NCBI GenBank assembly: GCA_034506255.1
Contig: JAPDPX010000002.1
Span: 1-64,000, forward strand
Direction: 5' to 3'
DNA from: a candidate division KSB1 bacterium
GTDB taxonomy: Bacteria > Zhuqueibacterota > Zhuqueibacteria > Zhuqueibacterales > Zhuqueibacteraceae
DNA length: 64,000 nt
Below the pieces are notes generated by a model. The model was not told the origin of the DNA. It worked only from the letters and a program-made list of their open reading frames with translations, and did no database searches. The position numbers and the translations under genes were made by a program. Positions 36,260 to 46,915 of this stretch are shown in pieces. Position 1 is the stretch's first letter. Each line of letters starts with the position of its first letter.

Positions 36260-38587
36260 GTGCTCGTGAGAATTTCAAACGGACACGCGGTCGTCTTCGC
36301 CTTTGCCGTGCTCGCGCTTGCCGGTCTGGTCGCGAGCCATTTCAAGCTGCATCACGTGGTTCTGCCGCCCCCGCCACTTGCCGTTGCTCAACAGCTAGCC
36401 GAGGATGACATGAACCCTTTCGCTGCCGACTTTGCCGAACATCTGGCGCATGGCCGCAAACCCAACCGCCTGATTCATGAGAAAAGCCCCTATCTCCTGC
36501 AGCATGCCTTCAATCCGGTGGACTGGTATCCCTGGGGCGAGGAGGCGTTCGCCAAAGCGCGGCGCGAGAACAAGCCCATCTTTCTCTCCATCGGCTATGC
36601 CACCTGCCATTGGTGCCACGTCATGGAGCGCGAGTCCTTCGAGAACGACAGCATTGCGGCCCTCATGAACGAGCACTACGTCTGCATCAAGGTCGATCGC
36701 GAGGAGCGTCCGGATGTCGATCGTGTTTACATGGCAGTGGTGCAGGCCCTGACGGGCGCCGGCGGCTGGCCGCTCTCGGCGTGGCTGACACCGGAGCTCA
36801 AGCCGTTCTACGCCGGCACCTATTTCCCGCCGGAGCCGCGCCATGGCCGGCCGGGTTTCCCGCAGCTTTTGTTGCAGCTCAGCCGTGTCTGGCGGGAGCA
36901 GCGCGCACAGGTGCTGGCGACGAGCACGCAAATCATTCAGGCCATGCAGCAGGAGGTTGCCGCGGCAGAGGCGGCGCGGCCGGTGGATTTCGCCGCCCTG
37001 GCACGCCATGCTTTTGCACAATTCCGTCAAAGCTATGATGAACGTCTGGGCGGTTTTGGCGGCGCGCCCAAATTTCCGCGGCCGGCGGTGTTCCATTTTC
37101 TCCTGCGCTATTATGCCCGCACGCAGGAGAAAAGCGCGCTCGCCATGACGCTGCACACACTGCGCTGTATGTGGGCTGGCGGCATCTATGACCATCTCGG
37201 CGGCGGCTTTCACCGCTACGCCGTGGATGCCTATTGGCGCGTGCCGCATTTCGAAAAAATGTTGTATGATCAGGCACAACTGGCATGCGCTTATTTGGAA
37301 GCTTATCAGCTCACCCGGGAGGAATTTTATGCCCGGGTGGCCCGCGAGGTGCTGGATTACGTGCTGCGCGACATGACGCATCCCGAAGGCGGCTTCTATT
37401 CGGCGGAGGATGCCGACAGCGCGCCGGATCCCGCGCATCCCGCGGAAAAGGAGGAAGGCGCATGCTATCTGTGGCGCAAGCAGGAAATTGTGAACCTGCT
37501 CGGCGGTAAACAGGCCGAAATTTTCTGTTATCTCTACGGCGTGAGTGACAGCGGCAACACGATCAGTGATCCCCACGGTGAGTTCCGCGACCGCAACGTG
37601 CTGTATGCCGCCCGCACGCCGGCGGAAGCGGCGGCGCATTTTGCCCTGCCGGAAACGGCGATCAACGAAATCCGCGCACGCGGCCGGGCGCAATTATTCG
37701 CTGCGCGTCTGCAGCGACCGCGGCCGCTGCGTGATGACAAGATCATCACCGCCTGGAACGGCCTGATGATCTCGGCATTTGCCCGCGCTTATCAGGTGCT
37801 GGAGGAGCGCGTTTACCTCGAAGCGGCGCAGCGGGCAGCCGCATTCGTGCTCGCCCGCAACTTTGACCCCGCCGGCGCCACACTCAAACGCCGCTACCGG
37901 GACGGCGAGTCCAGGCACCCGGCGCAGCTCGAGGACTATGCCTTCTTCGTGCAGGGGCTGCTGGATTTGTATGAAGCCGGTTTCGAAATTGCCTGGTTGC
38001 AACTGGCCGAGCAGTTGACGGAAACGCAAAACCGCATTTTTTACGATGCCGCGGGCGGCGGCTTTTTCGATACGGCCGGGGATGATGACCGCATCCTGCT
38101 GCGCATGAAAGACGAGTATGACGGCGCCGAACCTTCCGGCAATGCGGTGGCGGCGGCCAACCTTCTCCGTCTCGCGCAAATGCTCGACAAACCGCAATGG
38201 TGGGAACTCGCCCTGCAAACCCTGCAACGCTTTGCCACCCGGCTGGAGAAAATTCCGCAGGCCGCGCCACAAATGCTCGCCACCATGGATTTCAGCCGGA
38301 ACCAACCGGCGCAAATCATTCTCGCCGGCGATCCGCAGGCGGAGGATACGCGCACGCTGTTGCGCGCGGTGCAGCAACGCTTTCGACCCAACAAGATTTT
38401 GTTGCTGGCCGGCGGCGACGGGTGGGAGTATTTGTGCGAAAAATTGCCCGTCTTGAACGCGATGACCATGCACGATGGCCGGGCGACGGCCTACGTCTGC
38501 GAAAACTACGCCTGCCAGTTGCCGACCACTGACGCGGCCGTGCTCACCCGGCTTTTGTCAGGATCGGAAAAGCCGGCTGCGGAATGA
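36260..38587 (+). CDS. DUF255 thioredoxin-fold / six-hairpin protein (YyaL/SPATA20 family)
   Basis: 775 aa from GTG 36260 (another GTG at 36266). Residues 8-30 form one hydrophobic helix, so the protein may be membrane-anchored or exported; an internal ATG at 36410 would give the cytosolic core only. The DUF255 thioredoxin-like domain is clear: '[19 protein letters not shown]', '[20 protein letters not shown]' (CxxC-type active site CHWC), '[15 protein letters not shown]' (with I for the first V), '[16 protein letters not shown]'. The remaining 500 residues are the alpha/alpha six-hairpin-like part ('[17 protein letters not shown]', '[15 protein letters not shown]', 'DADSAP', '[18 protein letters not shown]'). 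The family is conserved in all domains with uncertain redox function. Confidence 0.92.
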   Translation: MLVRISNGHAVVFAFAVLALAGLVASHFKLHHVVLPPPPLAVAQQLAEDDMNPFAADFAEHLAHGRKPNRLIHEKSPYLLQHAFNPVDWYPWGEEAFAKARRENKPIFLSIGYATCHWCHVMERESFENDSIAALMNEHYVCIKVDREERPDVDRVYMAVVQALTGAGGWPLSAWLTPELKPFYAGTYFPPEPRHGRPGFPQLLLQLSRVWREQRAQVLATSTQIIQAMQQEVAAAEAARPVDFAALARHAFAQFRQSYDERLGGFGGAPKFPRPAVFHFLLRYYARTQEKSALAMTLHTLRCMWAGGIYDHLGGGFHRYAVDAYWRVPHFEKMLYDQAQLACAYLEAYQLTREEFYARVAREVLDYVLRDMTHPEGGFYSAEDADSAPDPAHPAEKEEGACYLWRKQEIVNLLGGKQAEIFCYLYGVSDSGNTISDPHGEFRDRNVLYAARTPAEAAAHFALPETAINEIRARGRAQLFAARLQRPRPLRDDKIITAWNGLMISAFARAYQVLEERVYLEAAQRAAAFVLARNFDPAGATLKRRYRDGESRHPAQLEDYAFFVQGLLDLYEAGFEIAWLQLAEQLTETQNRIFYDAAGGGFFDTAGDDDRILLRMKDEYDGAEPSGNAVAAANLLRLAQMLDKPQWWELALQTLQRFATRLEKIPQAAPQMLATMDFSRNQPAQIILAGDPQAEDTRTLLRAVQQRFRPNKILLLAGGDGWEYLCEKLPVLNAMTMHDGRATAYVCENYACQLPTTDAAVLTRLLSGSEKPAAE

Positions 38588-38726
38588 CCGGCAGGAGAAG
38601 CCGTGTGGCTCCCCAGGCGCCGGTCGCGGCAAGGGCCAAGCCTTGCCACAAAGCCGGCAGGCCACGCTCGTGTCATGAAAGATTGCCGACAGGTTTCTTC
38701 GAGTGAAGCAAGCAGGGAGAGAAGCG

Positions 38727-40223
38727 ATGAAATACCTCCTGGCGTTGGATCAGGGCACCACCAGCAGCCGCAGTATCATCTTCGATCAGGAGGGGAACAT
38801 GCGGGCCTGGTCGCAGCAGGAATTCACGCAGTACTATCCGCAGCCTGGCTGGGTGGAGCATGACCCCGAAGAAATCTGGCAAACGCAACTGGCCACTGCG
38901 CGCGCGGCATTGCAAAAAGCCGGGCTGAGTGCAAAGGACATTGCGGCGATAGGCATCACCAATCAACGCGAGACCACCCTGCTGTGGGAGCGCAAGACCG
39001 GAAAGGCCGTGCATCCCGCCATCGTCTGGCAGGATCGGCGCACCGCTGCGCTCTGCGATGAGATTCGCGCCACCAAGTGGCGCCAGGAAATTTCCCGGCG
39101 CACCGGCCTGGTGGCGGATCCCTATTTCTCCGCCACCAAAATCAAATGGCTGCTGGACAACGTCGCCGGACTGCGGCCGCGCGCCCGGCAGGGCGAACTC
39201 GCCTTCGGCACGATTGACACCTGGCTGTTGTGGAAGCTGACCGGCGGCAAAGTTCATGCGACGGATTGCTCGAATGCCTCCCGCACGCTGCTGTTCAACA
39301 TTCATGAGTGCGATTGGGATCGCGAACTGCTGGCACTTTTCGACATCCCGGCGGCGTTGCTGCCCAAAGTGCGGCCCAGCAGCGGCCTGTTTGGGCTGGC
39401 GGCGGCGGAGTGGCTGGGCGCGGAGATTCCGATTGCCGGCATCGCCGGCGATCAACAAGCCGCGTTGTTCGGGCAAACCTGTTTCAAACCCGGCATGCTG
39501 AAAAACACTTATGGCACCGGCTGCTTCATGCTGATGCAAACCGGCGCACAGGCGTTTGCTTCGCAGCATGGTTTGCTGACCACGATTGCCTGGCAGATTG
39601 GCGGCGGCCAGGTGCAATACGCGCTCGAAGGCTCGGTGTTTGTCGCGGGCGCCGTGGTGCAGTGGCTGCGTGATGAGTTGCAGATCATCAAGTCAGCGTC
39701 GGAGATCGAGCACCTGGCGGCACAAGTAAAGGACAACGGCGGGGTCTATCTCGTGCCGGCTTTTGCCGGGCTGGGTTCGCCGTATTGGGATGCCGGGGCG
39801 CGTGGCACAATCGTGGGCTTGACCCGCGGCACCAATCGTGGTCACCTGGCGCGCGCGGCGCTGGAGGCGATTGCCTATCAGTCGCGCGACCTGGCCGAGG
39901 CCATGCAGGAAGACGCCGGCATCACCCTCACGGAATTGCGGGTGGATGGTGGCGCTGTGGGCAATGATTTGCTCATGCAGTTTCAGGCGGATATTGTGCC
40001 CACGCCGGTGGTGCGTCCGGCGGTGACCGAGACCACGGCGCTGGGCGCGGCTTATCTGGCGGGCCTGGCGGTGGGATGCTGGCGCGATCTCGATGATCTC
40101 AGCCGGCACTGGCGCGCACAGACACGCTTTTCCCCCTCGATGCCGGAGGCCGAGCGCCGGCAGCTTTATCATAACTGGCGCCGGGCCGTGGGCCGTGCCG
40201 CGGGATGGTTGCAAAACGACTGA
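38727..40223 (+). CDS. glpK: Glycerol kinase
   Basis: 498 aa from ATG 38727, with GGGAGAGAAG immediately upstream; the frame opens at 38703 but those residues are unconserved. FGGY kinase: '[19 protein letters not shown]' (phosphate 1 loop), '[15 protein letters not shown]', '[17 protein letters not shown]', '[10 protein letters not shown]', '[14 protein letters not shown]', '[15 protein letters not shown]', '[13 protein letters not shown]', '[11 protein letters not shown]' and '[19 protein letters not shown]'. It phosphorylates glycerol to sn-glycerol-3-phosphate. No glpF or glpD gene is adjacent. Confidence 0.96.
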   Translation: MKYLLALDQGTTSSRSIIFDQEGNMRAWSQQEFTQYYPQPGWVEHDPEEIWQTQLATARAALQKAGLSAKDIAAIGITNQRETTLLWERKTGKAVHPAIVWQDRRTAALCDEIRATKWRQEISRRTGLVADPYFSATKIKWLLDNVAGLRPRARQGELAFGTIDTWLLWKLTGGKVHATDCSNASRTLLFNIHECDWDRELLALFDIPAALLPKVRPSSGLFGLAAAEWLGAEIPIAGIAGDQQAALFGQTCFKPGMLKNTYGTGCFMLMQTGAQAFASQHGLLTTIAWQIGGGQVQYALEGSVFVAGAVVQWLRDELQIIKSASEIEHLAAQVKDNGGVYLVPAFAGLGSPYWDAGARGTIVGLTRGTNRGHLARAALEAIAYQSRDLAEAMQEDAGITLTELRVDGGAVGNDLLMQFQADIVPTPVVRPAVTETTALGAAYLAGLAVGCWRDLDDLSRHWRAQTRFSPSMPEAERRQLYHNWRRAVGRAAGWLQND

Positions 40224-40427
40224 AGCAAGCGTTTGAAATCCAAAGGGGACGCGTCACAATCAAATAAAGGCCGGCCCCCAACAGGCAAGTTCCTCGGTTG
40301 TCGCCGGGGAAAGCAGGGCAGAAGCCGCCGTCTGTAACCGCGATGGCCTGCCCTGCTCCACAGGATGGCACGCGGCACCGACGACGTATGGCCTGGGCTG
40401 CGTGTCGGGACGTAGCGCAGAGCTCTT

Positions 40428-40588
40428 GTCCAATGCTGCCAACTTTTTCGAAGCGATAAAATTCAAAAGCCAGAACACGCAAGGACGGCAGGACGCCGGG
40501 GTTTCGCAAAGGATCACCGTTCCGCCACGGTTTGACCGTGGCCTTCTCTTGCGACCCTGCGGATGCTCTCTGCAGGAATGCCACGGCC
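40428..40588 (-). repeat. 161-bp dispersed intergenic element, copy B (inverted)
   Basis: The reverse complement aligns end to end with 29662-29822 without a length difference, sharing GGCCGTGGCATTCC at one end, the CACGGTCAAACCGTGG hairpin in the middle and TTATCGCTTCGAAAA...GTTGGCAGCATTGG at the other. Divergence is moderate by eye. Confidence 0.75.
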
Positions 40589-40861
40589 ATGCCGTGGCAG
40601 ATCAAAAAGGGGACGGAACTGCCACCGCGAAGATTTTTGAATCATGCAACCCACCAAGAGCACGAGGAGAAACCCGGTGGTCTGTGTGATTTTTGTGGTG
40701 CGGAGGTTTATTGTCGGGCAATTGCTGCAGAAAAACTCCTGGCGTGAGAGTTTTTGCTTCGTTTGAAAAGTTGGTGACCATTGAACATCTTGTCCACAGG
40801 CAGGAAGGCCTGCCCTGCTCCACACGCAGCCGGGATGATTACCCGTCAACGAGAAAATTGC

Positions 40862-40889
40862 TTGACAATAGATGAATCTTTTCTATTTT
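40862..40889 (+). promoter_or_regulatory. Candidate promoter of the act-cox operon
   Basis: TTGACA (40862-40867), 16-bp spacer, TATTTT (40884-40889). The second box continues as TATTTTTG, which also fits the Bacteroidota -7 pattern TAnnTTTG. It lies 237 nt upstream of actA, in an AT-rich pocket, with no other gene between. Confidence 0.45.
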
Positions 40890-41126
40890 TGCCACCTGTT
40901 TTCAATTACGTGATGTGTCATCAGGCTTTTCGGTGCGCTTGCAGAGATGGGCACGCTCGCCCGCGTCAGCCCGCTTTGCTTGTCCAAGCCAGGAAGGGTT
41001 AGGGAGCTTTCCCGCCAACTTGTCGCATCTGCCCGATAAATCCCTCGAGGCTCAGGCGTGTCCGACTGCAGTTTGCCTGGCAATTTGAAAACAGCTTTCC
41101 GCCTGATCATCGATTCGAGAATTCTG

Positions 41127-41774
41127 ATGGCTCAGATTTTTCACCCGAGTACGAACACTCTTTCCAAAGTCAGTATTTTCGGAGCAGTTTTTTTCGTGGG
41201 CGGCTTCCTGTGGTTGATGCTGGTGCTGGAGCGTTCCGCCTACGTGACGCAGGCCAATGTCGTGCGCGAGCAGCCGGTGGCGTTCAGCCATCGCCACCAT
41301 GTCGGCCAGCTCGGCATTGACTGCCGTTACTGTCACACCTCCGTGGAAGAAAGTGCTTTCGCCGGCATTCCCGCCACCAAAACCTGCATGACCTGCCACT
41401 CCCAGATTCATACCACCGCCCCGATTCTCGAACCGGTGCGTGAGAGTTGGCGCAGCGATCGCGCGATCGCCTGGGTGCGGGTCAATGATCTCCCCGATTT
41501 CGTTTACTTCAACCACAGCATCCACCTGAAAAAGGGCGTAGGCTGCGTCACCTGTCACGGCCCGATTCAGGAGATGGCACTCACCTGGCGCGAAAACCCG
41601 CTGGAAATGGCCTGGTGCCTGCAATGCCATCGCCATCCGGAAAAATACGTCCGGCCGCGCGACCAGGTCTTCAGCACCACCTGGCAGGCCGGGGATCAGG
41701 AGAAACTGGGCGCCCAACTGGTGCAGGAATACCAGATCCGCAAACTAACCGATTGTTCCATTTGCCATCGATGA
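41127..41774 (+). CDS. actA: Alternative Complex III subunit ActA, pentahaem cytochrome c
   Basis: 215 aa from ATG 41127. One N-terminal TM helix (about residues 15-34) anchors a periplasmic domain with five CxxCH sites: CRYCH (66-70), CMTCH (87-91), CVTCH (140-144), CLQCH (164-168) and CSICH (210-214). Five haems is the ActA count in Rhodothermus-type ACIII, which passes electrons from quinol to a cytochrome c or caa3 oxidase. First gene of the operon. Its stop overlaps the actB start (ATGA at 41771-41774), implying translational coupling. Confidence 0.95.
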   Translation: MAQIFHPSTNTLSKVSIFGAVFFVGGFLWLMLVLERSAYVTQANVVREQPVAFSHRHHVGQLGIDCRYCHTSVEESAFAGIPATKTCMTCHSQIHTTAPILEPVRESWRSDRAIAWVRVNDLPDFVYFNHSIHLKKGVGCVTCHGPIQEMALTWRENPLEMAWCLQCHRHPEKYVRPRDQVFSTTWQAGDQEKLGAQLVQEYQIRKLTDCSICHR

Positions 41775-44761
41775 GCACGATGATGGACACGCCTCACCTC
41801 GATTTGGAGGAAATCCGCCGGCGTTTGAACGGCAAACAGGGCAGACACTATTGGCGCAGCCTGGAAGAGCTGGCTGAGACGCCGGCCTTTCAGCAGTTCG
41901 TGGAGAATGAATTCGCGCCCGGCGTGGTGGATTACTCCAACGCGGTCAGTCGCCGTAATTTTCTCAAGTTCATGGGCGCTTCGCTGGCGCTCGCCGGTTT
42001 GAATGCGTGCACACGCCAGCCGGTGGAGAAGATCTTTCCCTATGTACAGCCGCCCGAACAACTGGTGCCCGGCAACCCGGTCTACTTTGCCACGGCCATG
42101 GTGCAGCGCGGTTTTGCGCGGGGTCTGTTGGCGGAGAGCCACATGGGCCGGCCCACCAAAGTCGAAGGCAATCCCGAGCATCCGGCCAGCCTGGGCGCCA
42201 CGGACATCTTCGCGCAGGCCTCGGTGCTCACGCTTTATGATCCCGACCGGGCGCAGGTGGTCACGCGCACCGGCCGGGTCAGCACCTGGGACGCTTTTCT
42301 CTCCGATTTCAACCTCAAACTGGAGGCGCAGCGTCAAAAGCAGGGTGCGGGCTTGCGCGTGCTTACCGAGACTGTCACTTCGCCCACGCTGGCGGACCAA
42401 TTGCAACGTCTGCACGCGGCTTTCCCGGCGGCGAAATGGCATCAATACGAACCCACCAGTCGCGATCAGGCGCGCGCCGGTGCCGCGCTGGCATTTGGGG
42501 AAGTGGTTGAGACGCATTACCGCTTTGATCGCGCCGCCGTGATTCTTGCCCTCGATGCCGATTTTCTCATCGATCATCCCAACAGTGTGCGTTACGCCCG
42601 TGATTTTTCCAGGCAGCGCCGCGTGGTTGACGGTGAAATGAAGATGAACCGGCTGTACATGATCGAAAGCACGCCGACCCTGACCGGCAGCATGGCGGAT
42701 CATCGCCTGGCTCTGCCACCGGCAGCGCTCGAGCATTTCTCGCGGGCAGTGGCGGCAGAATGTGGGGTGGGCGGCAAACCGGCCGGAATCAGCCGCGCGC
42801 ACGAGAAATGGATCAAAGCGATTGCCGAGGATTTGAAGGCTCATCGCGGAGCGGGGTTGGTAATCGCCGGCGATACCCAACCGCCGGTGGTGCATCTGCT
42901 GGCACATGCCCTCAATCACGCGCTGGGCAATGCCGGCAACACCGTCGTGTACACCGCGCCGGTGGAGGCGGAGCCGGTGGAGCAAATGGCGTCGCTGCGC
43001 GAACTGGTCGCTGACATGAAGGCCGGCGCCGTTGAAGTGCTGGTGATCCTGGGTGGCAACCCCGTGTTTACCGCGCCCGCCGATCTGGATTTCGCCGGCG
43101 CGCTTGCCAAAGTCGGCATGCGGGTGCAGCTCAGCCTGTATGAAGATGAAACCGCGGCGTTTTGCCACTGGCATATCCCCGAATCCCACTACCTCGAAGC
43201 GTGGAGTGACTGCCGTGCCTTCGACGGCACGGTGACCATCCTGCAGCCGCTGATTGCGCCACTGTACAACAGCAAATCGGCGCATGAGATACTGGCCGTC
43301 ATGCTCGGCCAGAGCGGCTTGAGCAGTTATGAGGTGGTGCGGGAGTATTGGCAAAGGCATCATAATACACCGGACTTTGAAACCTTCTGGCAGGTGTCGG
43401 TGCATGACGGGGTGGTGGCCAATACCGCCCTGCCGCTGAAGTCAGTCAACTTTACCGGCCAGGTGCCGCCGCCCGCCGAACCGCTCGCCAGCCCGGGCCT
43501 CGCCATTTGCTTCCGGCCGGATCCCAGCGTGGGGGATGGCCGCTTCGCCAACAACGGTTGGTTGCAAGAACTACCGAAGCCGCTTACCAAGCTGACGTGG
43601 GATAATGCGGCGTTGCTCAGTCCGGCAACTGCACAGCGGCTGAAATTGCAGAATGAAGACGTTGTGGAACTGCATTATCAGGGCCGCACCGTGAAGGCGC
43701 CGGTGTGGATCATGCCCGGCCACCCCGAAGAAACCGTAACCGTTCACTTCGGCTATGGCCGCACCCGCGGCGGTCAGCTAGCCAACGGCACCGGCTTCAA
43801 CGCCTATGCCCTGCGCACCTCGGCCGCGCCCTGGTTTGGCCACGGTCTGGAAATCCGCAAAACCGGCGACCGCTACCGGCTGGCCACCAGCCAGATGCAT
43901 CACAGCATGGAGAATCGCCATCTCGTGCGCGTGGGTACACTGGCGGAATTCGTGGCGCATCCGGAGTTTGTCCACGAGATGGGGCACGAACCGCCGCCGG
44001 AAATGTCGCTCTATCCCGAGCACAAATACGACGGCAACTCCTGGGGCATGGTGATCGATTTGAATGCCTGCCTGGGCTGCAACGCCTGCACCATCGCCTG
44101 CCAGGCGGAGAACAATATCGCCGTGGTCGGCAAGGAGCAGGTGTTGATCGGCCGTGAGATGCACTGGATTCGGGTGGACCGCTACTACGAAGGCGATCTC
44201 GATCATCCCGACACCTATCATCAGCCGGTGCCGTGCATGCACTGTGAAAAGGCGCCCTGCGAGCCGGTGTGCCCGGTGGGCGCGACGGTGCACAGCTCCG
44301 AAGGCCTGAATGACATGGTCTACAACCGCTGCGTCGGGACACGCTACTGCGCCAACAACTGCCCCTACAAAGTGCGGCGCTTCAATTTCCTGCTCTATTC
44401 CGATTTCGAGACCCCGATTCTCAAACTGCAGCGCAACCCTGATGTCACGGTGCGCTCACGCGGGGTGATGGAAAAATGCACCTACTGCGTGCAACGCATC
44501 AACGCGGCGCGCATCGAAGCCAAAAAGGAAGATCGCGCCATCGCTGACGGCGAAATTCTCACCGCCTGCCAGCAGGTGTGTCCGGCGCAGGCGATCAGCT
44601 TCGGCAATCTCAATGACCCGAACAGCCGCGTGGCCAAACTGAAACAAAGCCCGCTCAACTACGGCCTGCTCGCCGAGTTGAACACCCGGCCGCGCACCAC
44701 CTATCTCGCGCGGCTGCGCAATCCCAATCCGGCCTTACAGGAGGAAGGCAGCCCGGCGTGA
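41771..44761 (+). CDS. actB: Alternative Complex III subunit ActB (molybdopterin-oxidoreductase-like plus Fe-S protein)
   Basis: 996 aa from ATG 41771, overlapping actA. It is the TAT-variant molybdopterin oxidoreductase family: RRNFLK at 61-66 and Cys80 form a twin-arginine-like signal located unusually far inside the chain, preceded by a polar 55-residue leader. A catalytic-like B1 half (about 85-740) has lost molybdenum-enzyme character in this family. The C-terminal B2 half carries four Fe-S cluster motifs: 'CLGCNACTIACQ' (near 767), 'CMHCEKAPCEPVCP' (near 820), 'CVGTRYCANNCP' (near 852) and 'CTYC' with 'CQQVCP' (near 901 and 932). It forms the electron-transfer core of ACIII with ActA and ActC. 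Confidence 0.95.
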   Translation: MSTMMDTPHLDLEEIRRRLNGKQGRHYWRSLEELAETPAFQQFVENEFAPGVVDYSNAVSRRNFLKFMGASLALAGLNACTRQPVEKIFPYVQPPEQLVPGNPVYFATAMVQRGFARGLLAESHMGRPTKVEGNPEHPASLGATDIFAQASVLTLYDPDRAQVVTRTGRVSTWDAFLSDFNLKLEAQRQKQGAGLRVLTETVTSPTLADQLQRLHAAFPAAKWHQYEPTSRDQARAGAALAFGEVVETHYRFDRAAVILALDADFLIDHPNSVRYARDFSRQRRVVDGEMKMNRLYMIESTPTLTGSMADHRLALPPAALEHFSRAVAAECGVGGKPAGISRAHEKWIKAIAEDLKAHRGAGLVIAGDTQPPVVHLLAHALNHALGNAGNTVVYTAPVEAEPVEQMASLRELVADMKAGAVEVLVILGGNPVFTAPADLDFAGALAKVGMRVQLSLYEDETAAFCHWHIPESHYLEAWSDCRAFDGTVTILQPLIAPLYNSKSAHEILAVMLGQSGLSSYEVVREYWQRHHNTPDFETFWQVSVHDGVVANTALPLKSVNFTGQVPPPAEPLASPGLAICFRPDPSVGDGRFANNGWLQELPKPLTKLTWDNAALLSPATAQRLKLQNEDVVELHYQGRTVKAPVWIMPGHPEETVTVHFGYGRTRGGQLANGTGFNAYALRTSAAPWFGHGLEIRKTGDRYRLATSQMHHSMENRHLVRVGTLAEFVAHPEFVHEMGHEPPPEMSLYPEHKYDGNSWGMVIDLNACLGCNACTIACQAENNIAVVGKEQVLIGREMHWIRVDRYYEGDLDHPDTYHQPVPCMHCEKAPCEPVCPVGATVHSSEGLNDMVYNRCVGTRYCANNCPYKVRRFNFLLYSDFETPILKLQRNPDVTVRSRGVMEKCTYCVQRINAARIEAKKEDRAIADGEILTACQQVCPAQAISFGNLNDPNSRVAKLKQSPLNYGLLAELNTRPRTTYLARLRNPNPALQEEGSPA

Positions 44762-44851
44762 GTTGCATGCGGACCAAGCGAAGGCTGTGCCGCATGCCGC
44801 AACGAAGTGACTGCCAGGCACAGGCGGGACGATAATCATCGCGCAAGAAAC

Positions 44852-46234
44852 ATGGCACAAACTGAAACGCTGCTCAACAAGCTGGCCAAATACCGCCAGG
44901 AGGCACCGGTCCTCGCGCCCGGCCACACCTACGGCTCGATCACCGACAAGGTGAGCGCGATCGTGCTCACCCGCAAGACGCCCAAAGGCTGGATCCTCGG
45001 CTTCACCATCACGTTTGCCGGCGTGATGATGCTGTTCGCGGCTCTGGCCTATCTCTTCGTCAAGGGCGTGGGCATTTGGGGCATCAACAATCCCGTGGGC
45101 TGGGGCTTTGCCATCATCAACCTGGTCTGGTGGATCGGCATCGGCCATGCCGGCACGTTGATCTCCGCCATCCTGTTGTTGTTTCGGCAGACATGGCGCA
45201 CTTCGATCAACCGCTTTGCCGAAGCCATGACCCTGTTCGCGGTGGCTTGCGCCGGTATCTTTCCCCTCATTCACGTCGGCCGGCCGTGGCTGGCTTACTG
45301 GCTGTTGCCCTATCCCAACACCATGGCGCTCTGGCCGCAAACCCGCAGCCCGCTGGCCTGGGACGTGTTCGCCATCAGCACCTATGCCTCGGTGTCGGCG
45401 CTGTTCTGGTATATCGGATTGCTGCCCGATCTCGCCACGCTGCGCGATCGCACCAAGAACCGGTGGGTGCGCCTGATCTACGGCGTTCTTGCCATGGGCT
45501 GGCGCGGCTCGGCGGTGCACTGGTCGCGCTATGAAACCACCTACCTGCTGCTCGCCGGTCTGGCCACGCCGCTGGTGTTGTCGGTGCACACGGTGATCAG
45601 CTTCGACTTTGCGATGTCCATCATCCCCGGCTGGCACGCCACGATTTTTCCACCCTATTTCGTGGCGGGCGCCATCTATGCCGGGTTCGCGATGGTTTTG
45701 ATTCTCGCCATCCCGCTGCGCGCGATCTACGGCCTGGAAGACTTCATCACCACCGTGCATCTCCGCAACATGGCGAAAATCATGCTGGCCACCGGCCTGA
45801 TCGTCTGTTATGGTTATGCCGTGGAAGCGTTCATGGCCTGGTACAGCGCCAACGAATATGAATGGTACATGATGTGGAATCGGTGGACCGGCCCCTATGC
45901 CCCGGCTTATTGGGCCCTGCTCTTCTGCAACCTGGTGGTGCCGCAGTTGCTGTGGATCGAAAAGGTGCAGAGCAGCCCCCTCTGGCTGTTCGTGATCGCC
46001 ATTGTGGTCAGCGTCGGCATGTGGCTGGAACGTTTCGTGATCGTCGTCACCAGTTTGCATCGCGATTTCCTGCCCTCCGCCTGGGGCATGTATTATCCCA
46101 CTCCCTGGGACTGGGCAACGTATCTCGGCACCATCGGCTTGTTCTTCGCGCTCATCTTTCTGTTCGTGCGCGTGCTGCCCGCCATCTCGATCTTCGAGAT
46201 GCGCACCCTGGTGCCCGTGGAAGAACACAAATAA
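44852..46234 (+). CDS. actC: Alternative Complex III subunit ActC (NrfD/PsrC-like quinol-binding membrane subunit)
   Basis: 460 aa from ATG 44852 (preferred over 44807). About ten TM helices. NrfD-type features: 'GWGFAIINLVWWIGIGHAG', 'INRFAEAMTLFAVACAGIFP', 'HVGRPWLAYWLLPYPNTM', 'LAWDVFAISTYASVSALFWY', 'TYLLLAGLATPLVLSVHTVI' and 'HATIFPPYFVAGAIYAGFAM'. This subunit binds menaquinol and faces ActB. It lies 90 nt after actB. Confidence 0.94.
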   Translation: MAQTETLLNKLAKYRQEAPVLAPGHTYGSITDKVSAIVLTRKTPKGWILGFTITFAGVMMLFAALAYLFVKGVGIWGINNPVGWGFAIINLVWWIGIGHAGTLISAILLLFRQTWRTSINRFAEAMTLFAVACAGIFPLIHVGRPWLAYWLLPYPNTMALWPQTRSPLAWDVFAISTYASVSALFWYIGLLPDLATLRDRTKNRWVRLIYGVLAMGWRGSAVHWSRYETTYLLLAGLATPLVLSVHTVISFDFAMSIIPGWHATIFPPYFVAGAIYAGFAMVLILAIPLRAIYGLEDFITTVHLRNMAKIMLATGLIVCYGYAVEAFMAWYSANEYEWYMMWNRWTGPYAPAYWALLFCNLVVPQLLWIEKVQSSPLWLFVIAIVVSVGMWLERFVIVVTSLHRDFLPSAWGMYYPTPWDWATYLGTIGLFFALIFLFVRVLPAISIFEMRTLVPVEEHK

Positions 46235-46306
46235 AACCGCGCCGGCGGACGGAAGCCGAAGCGCCGTGCTTCGCCGTTGCTTTACTCCAGAAGTGAATGT
46301 GAGCCT

Positions 46307-46864
46307 ATGAACACCGGCACCCAATCAACCAACAACAGCGCGCTCTACGGTTTGCTGGCCGAGTTCGAGACGCCCGGCGCGCTGCTGGAAGCTGCCAGGC
46401 GCACGCATGCCGAGGGCTACCGCAAAATTGACGCCTACTCGCCGTTTCCGATCGAAGGCCTGGCCGAAGCGATTCATGTGCATCGCAACCGCCTGCCGCG
46501 CATCGTGTTGCTCGGCGGACTGGTGGGCTGCTTCGTCGGCTTCTTTTTTCAATACTACGCCGCGGTGATCGACTACCCGCTCAATGTCGGCGGCCGGCCC
46601 TTCAACAGTTGGCCCTCGTTCATCCCGATCACCTTCGAGACCACGATTTTGTTCGCCGCCTTTACCGCGGTGCTGGCAATGTTTGCGCTCAACGGCCTGC
46701 CCCAGCCTTATCACCCGGTATTCAATGTCGAGCGCTTCGAACACGCCTCGCGTGACCGCTTCTTTTTGTGCATCGAGGCCGGGGACCCCAAGTTCGATGC
46801 GTTAGCCACCCGCGCCTTTTTGGAGAGCCTGCAGCCCGAGGCGGTGCACGAAGTCGAGCCGTGA
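46307..46864 (+). CDS. actD: Alternative Complex III subunit ActD (DUF3341)
   Basis: 185 aa from ATG 46307. A cytosolic N-terminal ferredoxin-like part ('LYGLLAEFETPGALLEAAR', 'GYRKIDAYSPFPIEGLAEAI') is typical of DUF3341. Two TM helices follow at about residues 63-85 and 105-128 ('RIVLLGGLVGCFVGFFFQYY', 'FETTILFAAFTAVLAMFALN'), then a C-terminal soluble part ('HPVFNVERFEHASRDRFFLC'). It is an accessory structural subunit of ACIII with no cofactor. It is adjacent to actE, 51 nt downstream. Confidence 0.93.
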   Translation: MNTGTQSTNNSALYGLLAEFETPGALLEAARRTHAEGYRKIDAYSPFPIEGLAEAIHVHRNRLPRIVLLGGLVGCFVGFFFQYYAAVIDYPLNVGGRPFNSWPSFIPITFETTILFAAFTAVLAMFALNGLPQPYHPVFNVERFEHASRDRFFLCIEAGDPKFDALATRAFLESLQPEAVHEVEP

Positions 46865-46915
46865 GGCCACTGTTGCGACACATTTGAAGCGAGTGATTAA
46901 AAACAACCGTATCGC

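Larger units (their letters stand above)
40224..41126. other. ~900-bp intergenic mosaic of repeats before the respiratory operon
   Basis: It contains copy B of the 161-bp element (40428-40588), a GTAGCGCAG-like edge at 40409-40426, and two copies of GGCCTGCCCTGCTCCACA (40345-40362 and 40807-40824). The second copy is part of an inverted repeat with GTCCACAGGCAGG. A candidate promoter for the act operon follows at 40862. No gene is supported. Confidence 0.6.
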